The notes under the pieces: generated by a model
What the model was told of the DNA's origin: nothing
What the model saw: only the letters and a program-made list of their open reading frames with translations
Database searches by the model: none
Shown here: piece by piece, positions 1 to 4,808 of the stretch
Layout: every line of letters starts with the position of its first letter
Numbering within the stretch: position 1 is the first letter of the stretch
DNA from: Elusimicrobia bacterium RIFCSPLOWO2_01_FULL_54_10
GTDB taxonomy: Bacteria; Elusimicrobiota; Elusimicrobia; 2-02-FULL-39-32
Direction: 5' to 3'
Assembly: GCA_001799975.1 (NCBI GenBank)
Contig: MGUQ01000082.1
Span: 5,339-11,534 of the forward strand
Length of the DNA: 6,196 bases
Position numbers and translations under genes: made by a program

Positions 1-435
1 CAGGAGAAAATCAAATCCCTGGAAAAGGAAGTCCGCGGCGCCAAAAAGCAGGGCGGCGGCGCCAATCTCACGGAATTGCTGGCAGGGGCTGTGACGCTCC
101 CTTCCGCCAAAAACGGCGGCGTCAAAGTGGTGGCCGCTCAGATTGAGGCCGGGGACGCAGACGCCTTGCGGGAAGCGGCAGACCATGTGCGCGACAAGCT
201 GGGCAACGGGATTGTGATTTTGGCGAGTTCAGCAGACGACAAAACTTCATTTGTGGTGACTTTAACGCCCGCACTGAAAGATGCGGGGTTTCACGCCGGA
301 AAAATCGCCAAGGCGTTGGCCGAAAAGTTGGGGGGCAGCGGCGGCGGACGCGACCTGTTTGCCCAGGGCGGCGGCAAGGCCGTATCTAACCTCAAAGAAA
401 TCCTGGAAACCTTCTCCAAAGAACTCAAACCCTAA
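1..435 (+). CDS. alaS: Alanyl-tRNA synthetase, C-terminal part (partial, 5' end outside window)
   Basis: This is the last 144 residues of an open frame that enters from the left edge in frame 1 and ends at TAA 433-435. AlaRS charges tRNA-Ala with alanine in the cytoplasm. What is visible is a short charged helix (QEKIKSLEKEVRGAKKQ), like the coiled-coil linker after the editing domain, then a region matching the C-terminal DHHA1-type domain. That region holds the strand-rich core (VKVVAAQIEAGD, IVILASSADDKTSFVVTLT), the helix AGKIAKALAEKLGG, and the glycine-rich GGGRDLFAQGGG signature followed by a final helix. The catalytic and editing domains lie outside the window. No strong hairpin/T-run terminator follows; a 4-bp CCGC/GCGG stem near 463-477 is too weak. 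The assignment rests on the DHHA1 signature and the end-of-protein position. A stand-alone DHHA1 protein is less likely because the open frame continues through a linker helix to the edge. Confidence 0.9.
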   Translation, partial: QEKIKSLEKEVRGAKKQGGGANLTELLAGAVTLPSAKNGGVKVVAAQIEAGDADALREAADHVRDKLGNGIVILASSADDKTSFVVTLTPALKDAGFHAGKIAKALAEKLGGSGGGRDLFAQGGGKAVSNLKEILETFSKELKP

Positions 436-500
436 TTCCTACACTGGCTGACATAATTCCGTCCGCCAATTTTGCGGCGAAGTTTCTATGCTTATGATGG

Positions 501-517
501 ATCGCTTGACAAGTGAT
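501..517. repeat. 17-bp near-perfect dyad, possible operator
   Basis: The left arm ATCGCTTG (501-508) and right arm CAAGTGAT (510-517) are reverse complements at 7 of 8 positions. They flank a single central A, and the one mismatch is a G/T pair. A one-base spacer suits a dimeric DNA-binding protein better than an RNA hairpin. The dyad overlaps the TTGACA hexamer upstream of the 56-residue gene, where a repressor would block transcription. Binding is inferred from position only. Confidence 0.35.
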
Positions 518-533
518 CGATGAGGAGTTAAAT
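506..533 (+). promoter_or_regulatory. Candidate sigma70-type promoter before the 56-residue gene
   Basis: A perfect TTGACA (506-511) is followed after 16 bp by TTAAAT (528-533). A start site about 7 nt beyond the -10 would fall near 540. The message would then begin almost at the start codon and would lack most of the GAGGAG at 535-540. So either the promoter is not used as drawn, or the real promoter lies further upstream and the GAGGAG is transcribed. The match to consensus is good but the geometry is doubtful. Confidence 0.3.
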
Positions 534-534
534 T

Positions 535-540
535 GAGGAG
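535..540 (+). promoter_or_regulatory. Ribosome binding site that decides the start at 547
   Basis: GAGGAG abuts ATG 541 directly but sits 6 nt before the in-frame ATG 547. Normal Shine-Dalgarno spacing therefore favours 547. A second GAGGAG at 522-527 lies 13 nt before ATG 541, too far to be preferred. Confidence 0.55.
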
Positions 541-546
541 ATGAAA

Positions 547-717
547 ATGGATAAAGACGTTAAGGAACTTTTTAAGTTGGAAATCCAAATCAAGCGAGGG
601 CTGAAGCGGATGCTCGATGAGCAGAAGCGAATGATGGAGGATCACAAGAGGTGGCTCCGCCAGCACGATGTTCGGCTGGACGAGCACTGGAAACACATCC
701 GAAGACCCTCTGCTTAA
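547..717 (+). CDS. Small charged helical protein, 56 aa, function unknown
   Basis: The frame reads MDKDVKELFKLEIQ... and ends ...HIRRPSA, then TAA. It is preceded by a GAGGAG 6 nt upstream; ATG 541 in the same frame would add only two residues. About half the residues are charged or His (many Lys, Arg, Glu, Asp, His), with three Met in the middle and two Trp. There is no signal peptide or membrane segment. Leu, Ile and Met recur at helix-like spacing, and the segment WLRQHDVRLDEHWKHI resembles the HDxRxDEH-type repeats of short bacterial coiled-coil proteins. I expect one long amphipathic helix, possibly oligomeric. No catalytic motif is visible. It lies between alaS and the tRNA-Arg gene with its own possible promoter and dyad, so it is probably a separate unit. 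A GTG-started frame on the opposite strand (439-696) covers the same DNA but has an antisense-like composition. Confidence 0.55.
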   Translation: MDKDVKELFKLEIQIKRGLKRMLDEQKRMMEDHKRWLRQHDVRLDEHWKHIRRPSA

Positions 718-741
718 TCAGCCAAATCTAGCGAAAATGGG

Positions 742-813
742 TGTCCCCATGAGGATTCGAACCTCAATCTAGAGCTCCGGAGGCTCTCGCTCTATCCGTT
801 GAACTATGGGGAC
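742..813 (-). tRNA. tRNA-Arg (anticodon CCG)
   Basis: The minus strand folds into a complete 72-nt cloverleaf. The acceptor stem GTCCCCA/TGGGGAC has 7 pairs. The D arm is GTTC/GAGC around an AACGGATA loop. The anticodon stem AGAGC/GCTCT encloses the loop CTCCGGA, and the T arm TGAGG/CCTCA holds the canonical TTCGAAT loop. The variable loop is 4 nt and the discriminator is A. The anticodon CCG (778-780) reads the arginine codon CGG. The three bases after the discriminator are CCC, so the 3' CCA must be added by a nucleotidyltransferase. The gene is transcribed away from the 226-residue gene at 854. TAAAAT on the minus strand (823-828) is placed as a possible -10 element, but no good -35 is visible. 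No clear terminator follows. Confidence 0.96.
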
Positions 814-842
814 TTGAGGGTTATTTTACCACTAAATAAGAT
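814..842 (+). promoter_or_regulatory. Candidate promoter for the 226-residue gene
   Basis: TTGAGG (814-819), a 17-bp spacer, and TAAGAT (837-842) form a plausible sigma70-type promoter in the 40-bp gap between the tRNA gene and ATG 854. The predicted transcript start near 849 would leave a leader of about 5 nt. That agrees with the lack of a Shine-Dalgarno site before 854 and suggests near-leaderless translation. The prediction rests on sequence match alone. Confidence 0.35.
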
Positions 843-853
843 AAAATGAGCGT

Positions 854-1534
854 ATGGACCCGCGCAAGTCATTCCGGGACATTCTTAAAAAAACGGCGGT
901 GTTGAAAGTCCCCAAACATCGCATCTCCACTTTTGGCTTCACCAAAATCCGCTACTTCTTTGTCTCCCAAGTGCCTGCTTTCCCCGACCGCACGCGCCTG
1001 CGGGAAGGTTTTGTGGTGGCGGAAAGCCCCAAGCTCATCACGCCCGACGTCTTCAAGAACCGATTTGAAGGGTTTGGTTCTGAATCCGAGGAATTCGGAC
1101 AGTGGCTTTCAGATCATTACGGGGAGTCGTTCCGCGGCCTTCAATACAGGTTTAAAAACGACCTCACAAGCGGCAAAGTCGAATTCCTGCCCGTGAAAGC
1201 CCTGTGCGACAATATCGCCAAGAATTTGTCCAAGGAAGGATGGGAGCAGTCGGCGCTGATCCGCGGCCCCGACGCGGGCTGGCAGGTGGGGCTCATGAAA
1301 TTTATCGCCGACGAATGCATGCGCTCGTTCGCGGACAACCTGCGCGAGCTGGACGAGCACGGCTATTTTGAGGCGCCGCAAGACGCGGAAAATCACAAGC
1401 GGAAGGAAATTGAAGGGCTTTTCAGCAAGGCGAGAGCAAACCCGGATGTTTTGTCGGTTCTGGGCAGCCGCCTGAAACAGTCGGGGCTTTTCCCGGAATA
1501 CGAAGACAGGTTCTTTAAACTGGTCCAGCGCTAA
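854..1534 (+). CDS. Hypothetical soluble protein, 226 aa
   Basis: I do not recognise this family. The frame starts at ATG 854 with no convincing ribosome binding site and ends at TAA 1532-1534. It has no signal peptide and no membrane segment, so it is probably cytoplasmic. The N-terminus is basic (MDPRKSFRDILKKTAVLKVPKHR), then comes a probably strand-forming stretch (STFGFTKIRYFFVSQ, residues 25-39). Aromatic-rich segments follow (RFEGFGSESEEFGQWLSDHYGESFRGLQYRF by parts, 70-100). The rest is mainly helical and includes GPDAGWQVGLMKFIADECMR (138-157). One Cys is at 118 and one at 155, with no metal-binding pattern. Base composition and codon use look like the neighbours, which argues for a resident gene. 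The gene is head to head with tRNA-Arg and its stop codon overlaps that of the inositol-phosphate synthase on the other strand. The long, ordinary-looking protein sequence supports real coding; function is unknown. Confidence 0.8.
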   Translation: MDPRKSFRDILKKTAVLKVPKHRISTFGFTKIRYFFVSQVPAFPDRTRLREGFVVAESPKLITPDVFKNRFEGFGSESEEFGQWLSDHYGESFRGLQYRFKNDLTSGKVEFLPVKALCDNIAKNLSKEGWEQSALIRGPDAGWQVGLMKFIADECMRSFADNLRELDEHGYFEAPQDAENHKRKEIEGLFSKARANPDVLSVLGSRLKQSGLFPEYEDRFFKLVQR

Positions 1535-2877
1535 GCGTCGAGTTCGTAGTAGTCCAATCCGGAGTGGTCCAACACTTCTTCTCCCATCAAAATCCTGAGC
1601 GTATTCTGAAGTTTTAAGTGCTGGATGAAAAGATCGTGTTCCGGCTTCAAATCCGGCCGGGCCATGGGCGATTTAAAATAGAACGAAAGCCACTCCTGAA
1701 TCCCGGACAATCCCGCCCGTTTCGCCAAATCCAGAAATAAAACCAGGTCCAGAACCACAGGAGCCGCCAAAATGGAATCCCGGCAGAGAAAATTCACCTT
1801 GATTTGCATGGGCAGGCCGCACCAGCCGAAAATGTCGATGTTGTCCCAGCCTTCCTTGGCGTCGCCGCGCGGGGGATAATATTCAATGCGGATTTTGTGA
1901 TATATATTTTTGTAGAGCTCCGGATAAAGCTTTCCGTCCAGAATGCTGTCCAAAACAGAGGCCTTGCTCACTTCTTTGGATTTGAAAGAGCCGGGATCAT
2001 CCAACACTTCTCCGTCGCGGTTTCCCAAAATATTTGTGGAAAACCAGCCGTGGAGCCCCAGCATGCGTGCGGCCAAGCCCGGGGCCAGAATGGTTTTCAT
2101 GAGCGTCTGTCCGGTTTTGAAATCTTTGCCCGCGATGGGCACGGAATTTTTGCGCGCAAGCTCCTGCATGGCGGGCACATCCACAGACAAGTTGGGGGCG
2201 CCGTTGGCGTAAGGCGTGCCGGTCTGCAACGCGGCATAAGCGTAAATCATGGACGGGGGAATGTCTTTGGAGCTGGATTTCAAACCGGCCTCAAGCGAGG
2301 CCAGGGTTTCGTGGACTTTTGTGGGCTGGGAATAGACTTCCGTGGAGCCGCACCAGACCATCACGGTCCGTTTGAGCCCATTTTTTTTCTTGAAATTTTC
2401 GATGTCTTGAATAAGCTGCTCCGCCAGGTGCATCTTGCTCTTGGCGCCCTTCACATTGGGGCCGCTCAATTTTTTGACGAATTCCTTCTGGAAAACTGCG
2501 GACATGGGTTTGATTCTGGAGAGTTCAGGTTTCACGGGTTTCAAGGTTTCTGGAGGCAAAACTCCCGCTTTAAGCGCGGTTTCGTAGCTGTTGTCACGGA
2601 AAATGTCCCAGCCTCCAAAAACGAGGTCTTTCAAGCCTGCCAGGGGGACAAACTGTTTGATCAAGGGAAACCGGGGTTCTGTCCTTTTGCCCAGGCGGAT
2701 GCGCTGCATCTGAGTGATGGAGCCATACGGCTTGGCCAGACCCTTTTTCATGAGCTGAACGCCCGCCACGAAAGTGGTGGCCACCGCTCCCATGCCCGGC
2801 AGCAAGACGCCCAGGGGGCCGCGCGCCCCGGAAATCTTTCTGGCCAACTCCGGATAATGTGAAGACTGATCGCTCAT
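1531..2877 (-). CDS. ino1: myo-Inositol-1-phosphate synthase (inositol-3-phosphate synthase)
   Basis: This 448-residue enzyme converts D-glucose-6-phosphate to inositol phosphate using enzyme-bound NAD+, the committed step of inositol synthesis, in the cytoplasm. An N-terminal Rossmann segment carries a glycine-rich turn (LLPGMGAVATT, 25-35) and then YGSITQ and VFGGWDIF (86-93). The catalytic half has GKDFKTGQT (250-258), NILGNRDGEVLDD (282-294), FKSKEVSK (298-305), YYPPRGD and NFLCRDSILAAP (362-373). The KDFKTGQT form matches the eukaryotic/Bacteroidetes type; archaeal and actinobacterial enzymes have GDDIKSQ there and are shorter. Length fits the bacterial members. The start is set by AAGGAG 8 nt upstream and an ATGA overlap with the preceding CDP-alcohol phosphatidyltransferase gene. 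It is the last gene of the operon, and its TAG (1531-1533) overlaps the TAA of the convergent gene. An A8 run in the coding strand (2381-2388) leaves the frame intact. Confidence 0.95.
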   Translation of the reverse strand: MSDQSSHYPELARKISGARGPLGVLLPGMGAVATTFVAGVQLMKKGLAKPYGSITQMQRIRLGKRTEPRFPLIKQFVPLAGLKDLVFGGWDIFRDNSYETALKAGVLPPETLKPVKPELSRIKPMSAVFQKEFVKKLSGPNVKGAKSKMHLAEQLIQDIENFKKKNGLKRTVMVWCGSTEVYSQPTKVHETLASLEAGLKSSSKDIPPSMIYAYAALQTGTPYANGAPNLSVDVPAMQELARKNSVPIAGKDFKTGQTLMKTILAPGLAARMLGLHGWFSTNILGNRDGEVLDDPGSFKSKEVSKASVLDSILDGKLYPELYKNIYHKIRIEYYPPRGDAKEGWDNIDIFGWCGLPMQIKVNFLCRDSILAAPVVLDLVLFLDLAKRAGLSGIQEWLSFYFKSPMARPDLKPEHDLFIQHLKLQNTLRILMGEEVLDHSGLDYYELDA

Positions 2878-3767
2878 GCGGATTTCTCCTTCAAGTGCAA
2901 GACGATAAGAATCAGAAAATATAGGGGAGCGCCAACGGCTCCCATAATGAGAAACCAGTGAATTTTACCAAAAAACGAGAGGATAATGACCAGGTAGATG
3001 AAGTCCCGGCGAGCCAGAAAATCCAGAAAGCGGCTGGTTTGAGAATCCTTGGCGACTGATGTAAAGAGAGGGCCTGAGTCTCTTTTGTTGCGCATCGCGG
3101 TCCAATAGACCCAAACCGCCGACGCGATCGTTCCGCAAACAGCCAGCCAGCCCAGCATCACATAATCAGAGAAAAAATCATATGTCCGGAAGAAATTTAA
3201 AAATGTATTGGATTCCCGGTGCATGCGCACAGCGATGCAGGCAAAGACCGCGGAATGCACGACATTATCGCCAAAGAAATCCAGGATGCCGCCGAAACGC
3301 GATTCTTTGAACTTGAGCCGCGCGATCTCACCGTCGCAGCCGTCCAAAACCGAGTGGAGCCAGAACAAAAGCGCGCCCATCACATCATACGCAACACTGC
3401 CTTTCAAAAATAAAAGCGCGCCTAAAACGCCCAAGGCCGAACTGAAGAGGGTCATCTGATTTGGCGTGACAGGAGTATTCACGAGCAAGCGCGTGACGGA
3501 CAAAGAAATCTTGCGCTCCAAATGTTTGGACATGAAGCCTTCCGCGTCTTTGACGAGGCCCTGAAGGAGCCATTTCTCCACCCGGGGAATGTCGGCGGCG
3601 CTTTTCACCTCCATCCAGTCCTTGTGGGAAAGCTCAACATTGCCCGCAAGCTTTTTCCAGCCATCCGTTGTATAAAGGCGTCCGGTGAAGGGGGGAATCT
3701 TGGTGAATCCGGCCTTGCGCGCGCCTTTCTCGTGGCGCTCCTCGAGAGTGAGCCCCAAAATTTTCAT
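2874..3767 (-). CDS. CDP-alcohol phosphatidyltransferase family membrane protein
   Basis: This 297-residue membrane enzyme should transfer a phosphoalcohol between a CDP-activated donor and an acceptor alcohol, releasing CMP. The family signature DxxDGxxAR-x8-GxxxDxxxD is complete: D142, D145, G146, A149, R150, G159, D163, D167. These four Asp residues bind the divalent metals. Roughly six hydrophobic segments follow the conserved TPNQMT entry (101-106): about 107-121, 124-140, 168-181, 203-222, 254-268 and 271-291. The soluble N-terminal 75 residues are odd. ILGLTLEERHEKGARKAGF and the later ADIPRVEKWLLQ resemble pieces of the nucleotidyltransferase domain fused to this fold in inositol-phosphate cytidylyltransferase/transferase proteins. 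The nucleotide-binding signature is absent, however. The gene is joined by ATGA overlaps to genes on both sides and sits beside inositol-phosphate synthase. An inositol phosphate acceptor (phosphatidylinositol phosphate synthase) or a di-inositol-phosphate type reaction is therefore likely; substrate is inferred. Confidence 0.88.
   Translation of the reverse strand: MKILGLTLEERHEKGARKAGFTKIPPFTGRLYTTDGWKKLAGNVELSHKDWMEVKSAADIPRVEKWLLQGLVKDAEGFMSKHLERKISLSVTRLLVNTPVTPNQMTLFSSALGVLGALLFLKGSVAYDVMGALLFWLHSVLDGCDGEIARLKFKESRFGGILDFFGDNVVHSAVFACIAVRMHRESNTFLNFFRTYDFFSDYVMLGWLAVCGTIASAVWVYWTAMRNKRDSGPLFTSVAKDSQTSRFLDFLARRDFIYLVIILSFFGKIHWFLIMGAVGAPLYFLILIVLHLKEKSA
2886..2891 (-). promoter_or_regulatory. 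Strong ribosome binding site for the inositol-phosphate synthase
   Basis: On the minus strand AAGGAG lies 8 nt before ATG 2877, inside the end of the upstream gene. It is the best Shine-Dalgarno match in the operon. The other visible starts have weak or no sites, so the synthase may be translated more strongly than its co-transcribed partners, which presumably rely on coupling. Confidence 0.6.
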
Positions 3768-4801
3768 GAGCAGGCCATTTCCGCGCCGCCTTTGGCGCTG
3801 GATGCTTTGGATTTTTCGATGAGTTCCAGGCAGGCCCGGGCCTTGTCAAAATTTCTTCCCGCAAGGGAAGCGTCTGAAATCTCCGAGAGAAATTCATCGA
3901 TGACAAAATTGAACCAGTCCGGGTGGTGGGAGCCCGCGGAGAGCGCCGCCTCGAAAGCGAACGTCTGGGGCGAGGCGGGGCCAATGTCCAGAATGAGCTT
4001 GTCGTCCTCCATGAGGATGCGCCCTTCCGTGCCCTCAAGAAGGCCTGAATTTTTTCTCACGCGCGAAGCCCAGGTGAGAAAAATTTCCGCGCTCCGCGGG
4101 CCGCCGTCTGATTCCAGAGTCACGGACACTTTGGCGGTGTCTTCCACGGGGAGGCTTTCGTACTGCCTGTTTTCCAGCGTGGCTGAAACTTTTGCCGGGC
4201 GACCTTGAAGCCATTCCAAGGCGAGATAAAACGCATGCCAACCGTGGTCCACCAAAATGCCGCCGCCGGACATTTCGGGATTGAGCCGCCAGTTTTCCTT
4301 TTCAGTGGTGACGGAAGGGCCGCTCCGGAGCACGTACCAATCCAGGCGCTTCACCCGTCCCACCGCGCCTTCACGAACAAGGTGCGAGATCTTGCGGCAG
4401 ATGGGAGCAAATTTCCAGTTGTGCACAGTCATGAGGATTTTGCCGGATTTTTTGCGCAAAGCATCCAGCTCAAAAATTTCCTGGGGTTTTAACACAAGGG
4501 GCTTTTCGCATAAAACATGGAGCCCGGCGCTCAAAGCGGCTTTGGCCAGAGCAAAATGAGTGTGGGGCGGCGTGGCGATATCAACAAAGTCCAGCAAGGA
4601 ACGGTCGCGACCGTTCCTTACAAGGCATTCATCAAAGCTCTCGAAGGTAACCGCTCCTGGCACTGATTTTTTGAAGATCGAGATCCTTTCTTTCGAAGAA
4701 TCAACCCCGGCGGCAATTTGAAAATCCTTTCTGTCTTTCCAGGCGGGGAGGTGGCCTTCAAGGGCGACATTCCCGAGACCCACAATGGCGCCGCGGAGCA
4801 T
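3764..4801 (-). CDS. Gfo/Idh/MocA family NAD(P)-dependent oxidoreductase
   Basis: This 345-residue soluble enzyme belongs to the family that oxidises or reduces sugar and cyclitol hydroxyl groups with NAD(P), including inositol 2-dehydrogenase. The N-terminal Rossmann fold opens at once with GAIVGLGNVA (4-13), which fixes the start although no Shine-Dalgarno site is visible. VDIATPP (73-79) and the hallmark CEKPL (98-102) follow. The C-terminal domain shows GGGILVDHGWH (179-189). K100, D185 and H189 fit the Lys plus Asp-x3-His triad known from Bacillus subtilis inositol dehydrogenase, so it should be active. The gene starts 7 nt after the aminotransferase stop and overlaps the CDP-alcohol transferase by ATGA. 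Residues 61-70 (VRNGRDRSLL) extend the loop before VDIATPP and are encoded by a perfect 24-bp palindrome. Substrate cannot be read from the sequence; the inositol neighbours make a cyclitol or its phosphate a fair guess. Confidence 0.9.
   Translation of the reverse strand: MLRGAIVGLGNVALEGHLPAWKDRKDFQIAAGVDSSKERISIFKKSVPGAVTFESFDECLVRNGRDRSLLDFVDIATPPHTHFALAKAALSAGLHVLCEKPLVLKPQEIFELDALRKKSGKILMTVHNWKFAPICRKISHLVREGAVGRVKRLDWYVLRSGPSVTTEKENWRLNPEMSGGGILVDHGWHAFYLALEWLQGRPAKVSATLENRQYESLPVEDTAKVSVTLESDGGPRSAEIFLTWASRVRKNSGLLEGTEGRILMEDDKLILDIGPASPQTFAFEAALSAGSHHPDWFNFVIDEFLSEISDASLAGRNFDKARACLELIEKSKASSAKGGAEMACS
4596..4619. repeat. Perfect 24-bp palindrome inside the oxidoreductase gene
   Basis: AAGGAACGGTCG (4596-4607) is followed directly by its exact reverse complement (4608-4619). 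Beyond the ends, C4595/A4620 mismatch but G4594/C4621 pair again, so the dyad may have been 28 bp. In the gene it encodes residues 62-68 (RNGRDRS) and parts of the two flanking codons. The mRNA can form a 10-bp stem with a 4-nt CGCG loop. I see no second copy in this window. Whether it is a dispersed element, a protein-binding site or chance cannot be settled here. Confidence 0.85.
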
Positions 4802-4808
4802 GGGAAGT

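Noticed and set aside
463..477. CCGC/GCGG stem as a terminator for alaS
   Set aside because: Only four pairs with a seven-base loop and no T run follow; not enough to call a terminator.
439..696. Minus-strand frame of 85 codons starting at GTG, with GAGGG upstream
   Set aside because: Its Leu/His/Pro/Ile-rich sequence is what the antisense of a Lys/Glu/Asp/Arg-rich helix gives. The + strand 56-residue frame has an ATG, a better-spaced GAGGAG and a more protein-like composition.
742..760. tRNA-Arg 3' end as an integration (att) site
   Set aside because: No integrase gene, no direct repeat of the tRNA 3' end elsewhere in the window, and no change in composition nearby.
2381..2388. Run of eight A residues in the coding strand of the inositol-phosphate synthase, a possible slippery site
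   Set aside because: The frame is intact on both sides and encodes FKKKNG at a plausible surface position. No downstream stimulatory structure or useful alternative frame was seen.
2764..2779. CGCCAC-GAAA-GTGGTG hairpin with a GNRA-type loop
   Set aside because: It forms on the + strand as written, opposite the coding strand. It encodes the conserved N-terminal AVATTFVAGV region, so codon constraint explains it.
1804..2862. Long + strand open frame (352 codons) opposite the inositol-phosphate synthase
   Set aside because: It lies wholly antisense to a gene with clear family motifs, and its Gly/His/Phe/Arg-rich sequence shows no domain. It is a shadow of GC-rich codon use.
3522..4208. + strand open frame of 228 codons opposite the transferase/oxidoreductase junction
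   Set aside because: It spans the junction of two well-identified minus-strand genes and has no recognisable motif or ribosome binding site.
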